Source: Paenibacillus dakarensis (GTDB lineage: Bacteria > Bacillota > Bacilli > Paenibacillales > Paenibacillaceae). From it: a stretch of 57,331 nucleotides of DNA. Below are positions 1 to 7,836 of this stretch, piece by piece. The notes under the pieces were generated by a model. That model was not told the DNA's origin. It saw nothing but the letters and a program-made list of their open reading frames with translations, and ran no database searches. The position numbers were made by a program, and so were the translations under genes. The first letter of the stretch is position 1. Every line of letters starts with the position of its first letter. Location of the stretch: positions 1 through 57,331 of the forward strand of contig NZ_CDSE01000024.1 of assembly GCF_001373415.1 (NCBI RefSeq), written 5' to 3'.

Positions 1-123
1 ATGCGCAGTCATGGCGGGTGAAGTATCCTTCTTAATGATTTCTATATATTCCCTGAATGTGCCGCTCCATGCCAGACGGTCGCTCTCTGCCCGATACGAT
101 GCTATTCGTTCGAAAATATCCAT
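1..123 (-). CDS. prkA: PrkA family serine protein kinase, N-terminal 41 residues (partial)
   Basis: Only the first 41 codons lie in the window; the gene runs off the left edge. The translation begins MDIFERIASYRAESDRLAW and continues to a GTFREYIEIIKKD stretch, which I recognise as the N-terminus of PrkA, the AAA+ serine kinase of spore formers. In B. subtilis prkA is expressed early in the mother cell and lies near yhbH and spoVR. The start is supported by a perfect AGGAGG (complement of 131-136) seven bases upstream. The kinase and ATPase domains are not visible, so the call rests on the N-terminus alone. Confidence 0.8.
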   Translation of the reverse strand, partial: MDIFERIASYRAESDRLAWSGTFREYIEIIKKDTSPAMTAH

Positions 124-388
124 ACCGCTACCTCCTATGACTCGGTTATGAGGATTGGCTTTCATTCCACTCATGACGATTTACCATTAACCTACCGAAA
201 AAGCGTATTACATACCTATGCGGCATTGCCGGATTAGTTGACCATATTTTCGAAGTTAAGAGCCTTCTTTTCCGCAATTATTCAAGCACTCCTCCAGATA
301 TGCGCACATTCGTTCCCGACATGTTATACTGATGAAATAATGCATCTAGGGATGATTCCTGATTCTGATCACAAAAGGAGAAATAGCC

Positions 389-1177
389 ATGGCGATTAAA
401 CATGAAGCCGAGCTGTACGCTCCCTTGAAGGCTTTTTTTGGACTGCATGGATATGAGATCAAAGGTGAAGTACGAAGCTGCGATATGGTCGGCATGAAAG
501 AAGGTTTAACGGACCCCCTTATTGTTGAAATGAAAAAAACATTTAACCTTGCACTGCTTCTGCAGGGATTGGAACGCCTTAAAATGAGCTCCCTTGTGTA
601 TCTGGCTGTTGAGAAGAGCCGTGTCAAAAAAGGGGCAGTCAACCAGCGATGGTCAGAACTAAGTAATCTGTGCCGAAAGCTTGGGCTTGGACTGATCACG
701 GTAACTTTCTACAAGACGAAAGCTCCCTTTGTTGAGGTGCTGTGTGAGCCGTGTGAAGGAAATTATACGGGCCGCAGTGCACCGAGAAAACGTGAACGAC
801 TGCTCATGGAATTCCGGGAGCGCAGCGGAGACTATAATACAGGTGGTGTAACACGGGCCAAGCTGGTAACAGCGTACCGGGAAAAAGCCCTCCGAGTTGC
901 TGCAGCATTACACCAGCTGAGCAGATCAGATTGCACAGCGGATCTTTCCATCACTGCGGTAGGCTCCCCTCCCAAACCCGGTGTCACTCCTGCTGCTATT
1001 CGGAACTTGAGTGGGGTTGGCAATGCGGCCTCCGTACTTCAACAAAATTACTATGGGTGGTTTACCCGTATCATGCGTGGACGATATCTTCTTACCGATG
1101 CCGGAGTTCAGGCTTTAGAGGAATACGCCTCCGTTCTTGAAAACTCCTCGCTCCCCGGCTATCAGCCTCACCTTTAA
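389..1177 (+). CDS. DUF2161 family putative PD-(D/E)XK phosphodiesterase
   Basis: A 262-residue cytosolic protein of a family annotated as DUF2161, a predicted PD-(D/E)XK nuclease-fold enzyme of unknown substrate. The expected active-site pattern is near the N-terminus: an acidic residue at about E27, D32, then E47-x-K49 in the VEMKK segment, followed by a helix with a Gln (LLLQGLERL) that often completes this motif. The C-terminal half (about 130-250) is basic and may be a winged-helix-like region. The start has AAAGGAG eight bases upstream. It stands alone, divergent from prkA. Nuclease activity is inferred from motif only; nothing nearby indicates a partner. Confidence 0.7.
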   Translation: MAIKHEAELYAPLKAFFGLHGYEIKGEVRSCDMVGMKEGLTDPLIVEMKKTFNLALLLQGLERLKMSSLVYLAVEKSRVKKGAVNQRWSELSNLCRKLGLGLITVTFYKTKAPFVEVLCEPCEGNYTGRSAPRKRERLLMEFRERSGDYNTGGVTRAKLVTAYREKALRVAAALHQLSRSDCTADLSITAVGSPPKPGVTPAAIRNLSGVGNAASVLQQNYYGWFTRIMRGRYLLTDAGVQALEEYASVLENSSLPGYQPHL

Positions 1178-1224
1178 CTCAAGTGATTATAATTATGATC
1201 TACTTATCTTCCCGCTGCCGTAAA

Positions 1225-1290
1225 TATTGACAAAGAGGCTGACCTTTGGAATCCTTTAACATCATCCAAAAGGCCAGCCTCTATTTACAT
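1225..1290. terminator. Intrinsic terminator between convergent genes
   Basis: Long inverted repeat: arms 1234-1250 and 1265-1282 (AGAGGCTGACCTTTGGA against its near-complement). On the minus strand it is followed by TTTGTCAATATTT, so it mainly ends the aminotransferase transcript; it may also stop readthrough from the DUF2161 gene. Confidence 0.8.
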
Positions 1291-1311
1291 TACAACAATA
1301 TGCTGCGTGCA

Positions 1312-2526
1312 CTAGTTCCGGGCAGTAAACTCCATGATCGCTTCACTGATCAGATTCATTCCAAGGAGCAGCTCATCCCTGCCCGGATGCGTAAAGTTCA
1401 GGCGAATGCATTCACTCGCTTCATCTTCCGGCGAACACATCGAGCCAGGGAGAAAGCTAACCCCCTTCTGAACCGAGCATTTCAAAAGCGCATCCCCATT
1501 CAATCCTGCAGGAAGATGCACCCACAGGAACATCCCTCCTAAAGGAACATCATAATATGTATCCCTCCAGGCACTTCGTTTGAGCAGCTCAACCATCAAT
1601 TTCAGCCTTGTGCTATACTCCCTGTTAAGCATCAACAGATGATCATCAAAATTGAAATGCTTAGACTCCAGCAAATGATGCAGCAGTCTCTGATTCAGCA
1701 TACTGGACTGCCAATCCGCCATCTGCTTCACAGCAGCCATCATTTCGATAATCCTCCTGTTCCCTGCTGCCCATCCGGTACGAAGTGCAGGCGCAACCGT
1801 CTTACTGAACGAACCTACATACAGAACATGTTCTCCCTGATTCTCCTCTAGAGAAATTAAAGGCGGAAGCTGACCAGAGGAAGCTGCCCCTTGCGGAAAA
1901 TACAAATCACCAACAGAGTCATCCTCCACGATCAAGACATGATGTTGCTTACACAGCCTGAGCACCTCCTGGCGGCGCTCCATGCTCCAGTAAACGCCTG
2001 TGGGATTGGTAAAGTTAGGAGCCGCCATGAGAAGCTTTGGTTGATGTGCTAAGATTAGCGACTCTAATGCGTCAGGCAAAATACCGCTGTTGTCTCCTTC
2101 TACCGGGATGATCCGGGCTCCCTGCAGCCTAAGCACTTGGAGCAAGCCTGGCGAAGTCGGATTTTCTACAAGAACCGAGTCCCCTGGTTCTACATAAACC
2201 CTGACAAACAAGTCCAGTGCCTGCTGCGTTCCTGTGGTGAGCAGAATTTGCTCTGGAGAGACCTTTAACTTTTTCCTGCGGCTCCAATCGCGACAGAGCC
2301 ATTCTTTCAGTGGTTCATAACCCTCTGTATCCCCGTATTGCAATGAACGGCGATCAGCATTCAGTACAGATTCTGCTGCCTCAGCCAATGATGACAGAGG
2401 AAACAGCTCTTCTGCCGGAAGCTCTTCTGCCAGGGAAATAAAAGAATCCCGCTTCGCAAGTTCACTGAGACTGCGCAGCGGGGATGACATAAGGGTCTGT
2501 GCACGGGAAGCAAAGGAATACTGCAC
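1312..2526 (-). CDS. PLP-dependent aminotransferase family protein (MocR-type AT domain without HTH)
   Basis: 404 residues of fold-type I aminotransferase, closest in style to the catalytic half of MocR/GntR regulators and to 2-aminoadipate/LysN-like transaminases. Visible signatures are TTGTQQALDL (cofactor phosphate region), PNFTNPTG (substrate carboxylate loop), VEDDSVGDLYF (Asp contacting the pyridine N) and GSFSKTVAPALRTGW with the PLP lysine. There is no N-terminal GntR winged helix, so it is probably an enzyme rather than a regulator. The start is GTG at 2526 with GGGAGGG upstream. The substrate cannot be told from sequence. It follows the orphan response regulator gene in the same direction. 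Confidence 0.8.
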   Translation of the reverse strand: MQYSFASRAQTLMSSPLRSLSELAKRDSFISLAEELPAEELFPLSSLAEAAESVLNADRRSLQYGDTEGYEPLKEWLCRDWSRRKKLKVSPEQILLTTGTQQALDLFVRVYVEPGDSVLVENPTSPGLLQVLRLQGARIIPVEGDNSGILPDALESLILAHQPKLLMAAPNFTNPTGVYWSMERRQEVLRLCKQHHVLIVEDDSVGDLYFPQGAASSGQLPPLISLEENQGEHVLYVGSFSKTVAPALRTGWAAGNRRIIEMMAAVKQMADWQSSMLNQRLLHHLLESKHFNFDDHLLMLNREYSTRLKLMVELLKRSAWRDTYYDVPLGGMFLWVHLPAGLNGDALLKCSVQKGVSFLPGSMCSPEDEASECIRLNFTHPGRDELLLGMNLISEAIMEFTARN

Positions 2527-2553
2527 CCGATATCCCTCCCTTTATCCGTTATC

Positions 2554-2620
2554 ATAACTTAAGAATATAACTAGCCAGCCTCTTAAAGGTATTCCTGGTT
2601 CTTAACCATTATAACTTAAG
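2554..2620 (-). promoter_or_regulatory. Direct repeat pair with overlapping -10-like elements upstream of the aminotransferase
   Basis: On the minus strand CTTAAGTTATAAT (complement of 2608-2620) and CTTAAGTTATGAT (complement of 2551-2563) are two near-identical 13-mers 57 bp apart, start to start. Each includes a -10-like hexamer (TATAAT, TATGAT). They could be tandem promoters or operator copies; the binding protein is unknown. Confidence 0.4.
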
Positions 2621-2628
2621 TTGAATAA

Positions 2629-3285
2629 TCAAGCATACATTTGCCTTCCTTGGTGGCTGTAGAGGGCATATTTCTCAATCGCCTGGGCTCTGGTGTTAAC
2701 ACCGAGCTTGACGTAAATTTTGCGAAGATAGTTATCGATAGAACGGCGGCTTACTTCAATCTCCAGAGCTATTTTGTCATACGTAATCCCTTGTACAATC
2801 CGCTCCATGATAAAGGTCTCTGTCTCGGAAAGCGGCATTCCGCCCTCGTGCAGTCCGGAGGAAGCCAGCGGCCAAATCGCCTGCTTAACCCATTCGAGCG
2901 GCAGAGTAGTAACGCCTTCGCGAAGTCCTGCAATCATATGTATAAGCTGAAAAGGCGAAGCCTGTTTCGATAAAAGCCCGCTTGCTCCCCGATGGATTAA
3001 AGTTTGCAGTAAGGACAACCCGTCGTTATCTGTCATCACAATCACATGCGATTTGGGCGAGATTAGTTTCATTGGTTCTATTACGGTTTCAGCAGTCGCA
3101 TCCGAAAGTCGATAGTCAAGCAACACGAGATCGGGCTGGATTTCTTCAACCAGTCTAACCCCTTCCTGAGCTGATGAGGTCATACCTAGTACAGTTAGTT
3201 CCTTCTCTTCCTCCAAGATCAATTTGGTTCCCAGCATACTCGTAGGGTGACTTCCTACAATAACTACTCGCCAAACCTGGTTCAT
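2629..3285 (-). CDS. Orphan NarL/LuxR-type response regulator with degenerate acidic pocket
   Basis: A 218-residue two-domain regulator. Residues 1-120 form a receiver domain with the phosphoacceptor-like Asp at about D57 (LVLLDYRL), a Thr in VIVMTDND and a Lys in LLSKQASP. The usual Asp pair after beta-1 is replaced by Gly-Ser-His (VVIVGSHPTS), so Mg2+-dependent phosphorylation may be impaired. Residues 150-205 form a LuxR HTH (LSETETFIMERIVQGITYDKI region, then VSRRSIDNYLRKIYVKLGV). The start is chosen at 3285 because AGGGGG precedes it; an upstream in-frame codon at 3315 lacks a site. No histidine kinase is adjacent. The regulated genes are unknown; the downstream aminotransferase gene is a candidate. 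Confidence 0.8.
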   Translation of the reverse strand: MNQVWRVVIVGSHPTSMLGTKLILEEEKELTVLGMTSSAQEGVRLVEEIQPDLVLLDYRLSDATAETVIEPMKLISPKSHVIVMTDNDGLSLLQTLIHRGASGLLSKQASPFQLIHMIAGLREGVTTLPLEWVKQAIWPLASSGLHEGGMPLSETETFIMERIVQGITYDKIALEIEVSRRSIDNYLRKIYVKLGVNTRAQAIEKYALYSHQGRQMYA

Positions 3286-3586
3286 GATTCTTAAACCCCC
3301 TGTTTCAACTAACAATAATAGAGTAAAGCATAGTCATTCTTATACGATAGGTGTATGTGACAACGCCGTAAGAAGTATTGTATAGCCGTTGTTATCCGCC
3401 ATTTAGTCTCTAGCGTTTTCAATTTGGAAAATCGGTTAAGTAATGCTAGAGGCTTAGACCCGCGCACAATAACATGGCAAACGGCATAGATGTATCTCAT
3501 TTATTCATTAAATCTATACAGATTGTATCCCACAAACGACGATATAACAATCTATTTTTGATGATTGCGATAATATTATTTCGTCT

Positions 3587-3615
3587 TTGCGTAATGAAAT
3601 TTACCATGATAGAAT
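3587..3615 (+). promoter_or_regulatory. SigA-type promoter of the 3657-5146 gene pair
   Basis: TTGCGT at 3587-3592, a 17-bp spacer and TAGAAT at 3610-3615. The rest of the gene-free stretch 3286-3656 is AT-rich, and I see no further gene or RNA structure in it. Confidence 0.55.
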
Positions 3616-3656
3616 GATTACTGGTAAAAATGATAGATATTTCAAGGAGGGATTAG

Positions 3657-4070
3657 ATGCCAAGACTGGAGACAGATACAGCAAACACCTACCCTTCGCG
3701 GGAAGCATCTTCCCGTAAAGGCCCAAGAGCACGTTGGTTCTGGATGTTTTGGATCCTGTTTATCCTGCTGGGTGTCGCTGCAGCTTATTCATACAGCAAT
3801 CATTTGCAAAAAGAAATCATAACCAAGCTTCAGCAGGATACTCAAAAAGAGATGGCCTCCCTAAAGGCCCAGTATGACAGCCGCTTCACAGAGCTGTCCC
3901 GGCAAATGGACGAAATGCAGAGTAAGGTGCAATCTTTCAATGAACTGCTTACATTCACGAAGGATCAAGCCAGTGGCAAGACGGATAACAGCAACAAGCT
4001 CTATAGTCAGTTGAACGAGGTAAAACAACAGCTTACCAAGCTGCAGAAAAAAATGGAGCTGCTGAAGTGA
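3657..4070 (+). CDS. Single-pass membrane protein with coiled-coil ectodomain, unknown function
   Basis: 137 residues. A basic N-terminus (about 1-26) is followed by one hydrophobic segment (WFWMFWILFILLGVAAAYSY, about 27-46) and then two amphipathic, Gln/Lys/Glu-rich stretches (about 50-92 and 112-137) that read as coiled coil. By the positive-inside rule the coiled coil is extracytoplasmic. The ribosome site AAGGAGGG lies just upstream of the ATG. The gene overlaps the phosphodiester glycosidase gene by four bases (GTGA), so the two are translationally coupled and the protein may be an assembly partner of that enzyme. I do not recognise a named family. Confidence 0.75.
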   Translation: MPRLETDTANTYPSREASSRKGPRARWFWMFWILFILLGVAAAYSYSNHLQKEIITKLQQDTQKEMASLKAQYDSRFTELSRQMDEMQSKVQSFNELLTFTKDQASGKTDNSNKLYSQLNEVKQQLTKLQKKMELLK

Positions 4071-5146
4071 AGCCTTTAAGCAGAATGACTGCAAAGCAAG
4101 TTAACCGCTGGTTTATGCTTGCCATCGCTCCATTTATCGGAGCATTTCTCTGTATTGGGCTTTTATCAGAGCCGCCTCGTCTTCAACTGAATTCGTCGGA
4201 TTATGCACCCGATTCAAATCTGTCAGAGGAAACCAGGATCATTCTGGAAGGAATGGATCAAGCCGCGGTTACGGTGGACAAGACCATCGCTTCAATTGAA
4301 AAAACGGGGAGATTGTATCAACAGTCAACAAAGGCAGTGAATGGTATTCTTCAAACAACGAAACAACAAGCTCTCGTGCCTGAGCGTATATACAACCGCA
4401 GAATTACAGCCAAACTGGGCACACCGAAAGAAAGAGTCGTCAGCGACCGGATTCAAATTGATCTCTTCAAAGTCAACCCGGGAATTTATCGCGGATATGC
4501 CATGAAGGTTAAGCTGAAAGACCCAAATGCGATGACGATGTCACTCGGAAGAGGAAAGCAAGGCTCCACTGAAACAACCTTGCAGGCGGTAAACCGATTA
4601 GGAGCCGTAGCCGGAATTAATGCAGGAGGATTTGCTGACGGTAACGGCGGCAGACATCCATTAAGCACTACATTTATCGACGGGCATTACGTTACCGGGT
4701 TTCAACCCAGCTTTAAAGATCTGGCGTTTGTGGGCCTTAACCATTCTGGCCAGTTAATCGGAGGGAAATTTCGCAATCGCCAAGAGCTGGACAGGCTTGA
4801 TCCTAAATTCGGAGCTACCTTTGTCCCGGTGTTAATCAAGAATGGCAGGAAAGTGCCGATTCCGTCCAAATGGAAATCTACGCCCGCGAGGGCTCCCAGA
4901 ACCGTTATTGCTAACTATAAAGATGATCAGCTGCTTGTGATCGTAACCGAAGGATATAATGAAAAAGGAAACTCTGGTGCCACACTGCAGGAGCTTCAAG
5001 ACAAGTTATATCATCTTGGGGTAAAGGATGCGTATAATCTGGATGGCGGCGGGTCCTCTTCTCTTATTTTGAATGGAAGAGTAATAAATAAGCCTTCAGA
5101 TGGACGGCTGCGTCCTGTTCCTACACACTTTTTATTTTTCAAATAA
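4067..5146 (+). CDS. Membrane-anchored phosphodiester glycosidase family protein (NAGPA domain)
   Basis: 359 residues. An N-terminal membrane anchor (about 15-35) precedes an extracytoplasmic stalk of about 70 residues and a C-terminal domain that matches the NAGPA/phosphodiester glycosidase family: GINAGGFADGNGG, then FVGLNHSGQLIGG, and the hallmark DAYNLDGGGSSSLILNG near the C-terminus. Family members hydrolyse sugar-1-phosphodiester linkages, in bacteria presumably on envelope or capsular glycans. The start is GTG, overlapping the stop of the preceding gene. The substrate here is unknown. No terminator follows directly; the next gene has its own -10 element. Confidence 0.8.
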   Translation: MKPLSRMTAKQVNRWFMLAIAPFIGAFLCIGLLSEPPRLQLNSSDYAPDSNLSEETRIILEGMDQAAVTVDKTIASIEKTGRLYQQSTKAVNGILQTTKQQALVPERIYNRRITAKLGTPKERVVSDRIQIDLFKVNPGIYRGYAMKVKLKDPNAMTMSLGRGKQGSTETTLQAVNRLGAVAGINAGGFADGNGGRHPLSTTFIDGHYVTGFQPSFKDLAFVGLNHSGQLIGGKFRNRQELDRLDPKFGATFVPVLIKNGRKVPIPSKWKSTPARAPRTVIANYKDDQLLVIVTEGYNEKGNSGATLQELQDKLYHLGVKDAYNLDGGGSSSLILNGRVINKPSDGRLRPVPTHFLFFK

Positions 5147-5245
5147 CCATTTTTCGAATAAATCTATGACATCCCTCATAATAGTCATTTCTTTTTTCAC
5201 AAAGGCTGGGTATAATAGGGAATAGCTTAGCAGGAGGTGGCCTCA

Positions 5246-5350
5246 ATGTCTTTCTCATTAACTTTTTGGATCGTCACATTGGTTCTTGTCTTGTATTTGG
5301 TTGGAATTTTGACGGCCTCATATAACGAAGATAAAACCAAAGGCCTGTAA
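5246..5350 (+). CDS. 34-residue single-pass membrane peptide
   Basis: A short ORF starting MSFSLTFWIVTLVLVLYLVG and ending with a charged tail rich in Glu, Asp and Lys. It has an optimal ribosome site (GCAGGAGGTGG, 5230-5240), a TATAAT at 5211-5216 and two terminators directly behind it, so it looks like a self-contained transcription unit. About 22 hydrophobic residues make one membrane helix, with the C-terminal tail probably cytosolic. The size fits small auxiliary subunits of respiratory or transport complexes, but no partner gene is adjacent and no family is recognised. Confidence 0.7.
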   Translation: MSFSLTFWIVTLVLVLYLVGILTASYNEDKTKGL

Positions 5351-5353
5351 GAC

Positions 5354-5388
5354 GGAGCTTCCTCATCTAGGGGAAGCTTCTTCTTTTG
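5354..5388 (+). terminator. Terminator of the small membrane peptide gene
   Basis: GAGCTTCC (5355-5362) pairs with GGAAGCTTC (5372-5380) with one bulge, followed by TTCTTTTG. Confidence 0.65.
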
Positions 5389-5401
5389 TCGTCTGATAAC
5401 G

Positions 5402-5429
5402 AAAAAGCACCGCTTCAGCGGTGCTTTTT
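5402..5429. terminator. Bidirectional terminator
   Basis: Perfect hairpin AAAAAGCACCGC-TTCA-GCGGTGCTTTTT with A and T runs on both sides. It serves the small peptide gene on the plus strand and the AbrB-like gene on the minus strand. Confidence 0.9.
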
Positions 5430-5438
5430 CGTGCATCG

Positions 5439-5693
5439 TTAGGCATGTCTAGGAATTTGATGCATATCGGACATGCACTGTGCGCATATATAACGTTCTT
5501 TAAACTCGCTAACCCCATCCATGGACCCGCAAAAGACACATTTCGGGCGGTAGCGTTCCAGAATGATATGGTCACCCTGTACCAGAATCTCTACAGGATC
5601 GCCCTCGTTCATTTGATATCTTTTACGAAGTGATTTGGGCAGGACAATTCTCCCCAGCTGATCCACTTTACGCACAACGCCAGCAGGTTTCAT
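5439..5693 (-). CDS. AbrB-family transition-state regulator with four-cysteine tail
   Basis: 84 residues. The N-terminal swapped-hairpin AbrB domain is clear (MKPAGVVRKVDQLGRIVLPK, then GDPVEILVQGDHIILERYRP, about 1-50) and is close to AbrB/Abh, which repress stationary-phase genes during growth. The C-terminal part differs from B. subtilis AbrB: it has C52-x2-C55 and C70-x2-C73, a likely zinc-ribbon knuckle in place of the usual dimerisation tail. It could be the organism's main AbrB or a paralogue. It has a GGAGAGG ribosome site. Targets cannot be read from the sequence. Confidence 0.85.
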   Translation of the reverse strand: MKPAGVVRKVDQLGRIVLPKSLRKRYQMNEGDPVEILVQGDHIILERYRPKCVFCGSMDGVSEFKERYICAQCMSDMHQIPRHA

Positions 5694-5890
5694 AACGATA
5701 GTACACCTCTCCGTTCAACAAGTAATGTTACACTATTCCCAGTCTCCTGATAAAATAGGCCTAGTAGAATAGTTCGATAAAAGGTTGTCGAATCCTGCTA
5801 GTTTTTAAGAAAATATTTGCTTTTTTACTTTTTTTGCTTAACCATGTAGGTAAAGCGACTGAGTAATTGCATTAAACAGTCTATTTTAGC

Positions 5891-6355
5891 CTATTCCATA
5901 TTTGGAAAATCAAGCTGACGAAGTGCCTCGTACACAATAATTGCTGCAGAGTTAGAGAGATTCAAGGAACGAACTTTATCCGACATTGGCATACGAATAC
6001 AATGATCAGGGTTCGCAGCCAGCAGTTCAGGCGGGAGGCCCTTCGTCTCCTTGCCAAACACAAGGAAATCTCCATCCTGGAAGGAAATATCTGAATATCG
6101 TTTCACCGATTTGGTGGAAGCATAGAAATAACGCCCTTCTGGATACTGAGCCTGTAACTCCTCAAACGAATCATGATACTCAATATGCACAGCGTACCAA
6201 TAATCGAGACCCGCGCGTTTTAATGTCTTGTCATCCGTGTTAAAGCCAAGCGGCCGCACCAAGTGTAAATGGGCACCCGTAGCCGCACAAGTTCTAGCAA
6301 TATTCCCCGTGTTCGCCGGTATTTCAGGCTCAACGAGTACAATGTGTAGTGCCAT
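5891..6355 (-). CDS. trmL: tRNA (cytidine/uridine-34 2'-O)-methyltransferase TrmL
   Basis: 154 residues, the usual length for the SPOUT methyltransferase TrmL (YibK/CspR), which 2'-O-methylates the wobble base of tRNA-Leu isoacceptors. Motifs: EPEIPANTGNIART near the N-terminus, FGKETKGLP in the knot, and MSDKVRSLNLSNSAAIIVYE, the SAM-binding trefoil knot signature. The start is set at 6355 (MALHIVLVEP), with GGTGGATTG upstream; an extra eight-codon extension to 6379 has no ribosome site. Confidence 0.92.
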   Translation of the reverse strand: MALHIVLVEPEIPANTGNIARTCAATGAHLHLVRPLGFNTDDKTLKRAGLDYWYAVHIEYHDSFEELQAQYPEGRYFYASTKSVKRYSDISFQDGDFLVFGKETKGLPPELLAANPDHCIRMPMSDKVRSLNLSNSAAIIVYEALRQLDFPNME

Positions 6356-6429
6356 GTTGTAACAATCCACCTTTTTCATCTGTTTTCTTCTATTATAGCT
6401 TATACCTCTGATTTCTTTGCAGCAAGCTC

Positions 6430-6483
6430 AAAAAAAAGAAAAGGCCGGGATCAGAGACTCCCGCAGGGTCCTTCTTCGGCCTT
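6430..6483 (-). terminator. Terminator of serC
   Basis: AAGGCCG (complement of 6477-6483) pairs with CGGCCTT (complement of 6441-6447), followed on the minus strand by TTCTTTTTTTT. Confidence 0.85.
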
Positions 6484-6552
6484 CTTATCGATATAGGGGA
6501 TTATTACCTTGTAGAAAAACTACTCGGGGATCGGCTCCTCTTCGATAGCAGA

Positions 6553-7641
6553 TTATCCGTGAGTTTTCTTAAAATGATTCATAAAATCAACAAGTGCTTT
6601 GCAGCTTTCTAACGGAACCGCATTATAAATAGATGCACGCAAACCGCCAACACTACGGTGACCTTTCAGGCCTTCAAAGCCTTCTTGTACAGAAGCTTTT
6701 ATAAACTCCTTTTCAAGCTCTTCCGATTCCATACGGAATGTAATGTTCATGTCCGAACGGCTTCCTGCATCGACACAGCCACGATAGAAGCCACCGCTAT
6801 TGTCAATCGTATTGTAGATCAGAGCTGCTTTTTCACGGTTTTGCACTTGAATTCCTTCGAGTTCTCCGCGTTCCTCAATCCACTTGAGCACTTCGTTAAT
6901 CATATATATACCAAAAGATGGAGGCGTATTATACAAAGAGTCATTGCTTGCATGTGTGCTGTAACGCAGCATGGTCGGGAGATGCTTTGGAGAGTTTGCG
7001 ATCAGTTCTTCTTTTGCAATTACCACCGTCACACCAGACGGACCAAGGTTTTTCTGGGCCCCGGCATATATCATTCCGAATTGATCGACATCAATCGGAC
7101 GACTTAAAATATCGCTGGACATGTCACATATTAGAGGGAGGGAACCCGTGTCTGGGAACTCTTTGAATTGAATTCCCCCGATTGTTTCATTCGAGGTCAT
7201 ATGAAGATATGCCGGGTTCTCTGATAAGGAGATGGCATCAAGATCAGGTAAAGACATAAAATGGTCTGCTTCAGATGAAGCCGCAATATGCGTATCACCA
7301 ATCAACTGTGCTTCCTTTAAAGCCTTTTCCGCCCAGCTTCCGGTCATCACATAGTTAGCTTGCTGCCCTTGACCAAGGAAATTCATTGGAACCATAGCAA
7401 ACTGCAAGCTTGCTCCCCCTTGAAGGAACAATACCTTATACCCTTTCGGGTTGCCAAGCAGAGCCAATAGACGCTCTTGCGTTTCCTTATGTACCGACTC
7501 GTAGATCGCCCCTCGGTGAGACATCTCCATGATGGACATGCCGCTCTCCCTAAATTCAACAAATTCCGATTGGGCCCGTTCCAGGACCTCCAGCGGCAAT
7601 GCAGCTGGACCAGCGTTAAAGTTAAAAGCTCTCTTGTTCAA
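6553..7641 (-). CDS. serC: Phosphoserine aminotransferase SerC
   Basis: About 362 residues. SerC converts 3-phosphohydroxypyruvate and glutamate to phosphoserine in serine synthesis. The N-terminal FNFNAGPAALPLEVLE, the GGASLQFAMVPMNF segment, the PLP-lysine motif GAQKNLGPSG and the C-terminal VGGLRASIYNAVP are all characteristic. The likely start is TTG at 7641 (reading MNKRAFNFNAGP), with GGTGGAG about seven bases upstream. The longer GTG start at 7653 would leave AAAGG touching the start codon, so it is less likely. No serA is adjacent; the gene is monocistronic with its own terminator. Confidence 0.95.
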   Translation of the reverse strand: MNKRAFNFNAGPAALPLEVLERAQSEFVEFRESGMSIMEMSHRGAIYESVHKETQERLLALLGNPKGYKVLFLQGGASLQFAMVPMNFLGQGQQANYVMTGSWAEKALKEAQLIGDTHIAASSEADHFMSLPDLDAISLSENPAYLHMTSNETIGGIQFKEFPDTGSLPLICDMSSDILSRPIDVDQFGMIYAGAQKNLGPSGVTVVIAKEELIANSPKHLPTMLRYSTHASNDSLYNTPPSFGIYMINEVLKWIEERGELEGIQVQNREKAALIYNTIDNSGGFYRGCVDAGSRSDMNITFRMESEELEKEFIKASVQEGFEGLKGHRSVGGLRASIYNAVPLESCKALVDFMNHFKKTHG

Positions 7642-7777
7642 ACGACTCTCCACCCTTTCTTTCTCTGCTTACTGAATATTATCGCATATCATAGCAACAA
7701 TCGGGAAATGCGGCAAGTGCTTTTTTTCTCTATTTAAAGACACAAGGACCGCATTAAATATCATTTACACACAGTTT

Positions 7778-7820
7778 AAAGGAGTGCCCCGGGTCAATCG
7801 ACCTTCAGAGACACTCCTTC
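7778..7820 (-). terminator. Terminator-like hairpin after glnA
   Basis: AAGGAGTG and CACTCCTT arms around a GC-rich loop. The T run on the minus strand is short (TTTAAAC). Confidence 0.6.
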
Positions 7821-7836
7821 ATTCGCTTCATATAAC

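Noticed and set aside
1246..1542. Plus-strand 98-codon ORF starting inside the terminator hairpin
   Set aside because: It begins in the terminator and runs antisense to the aminotransferase.
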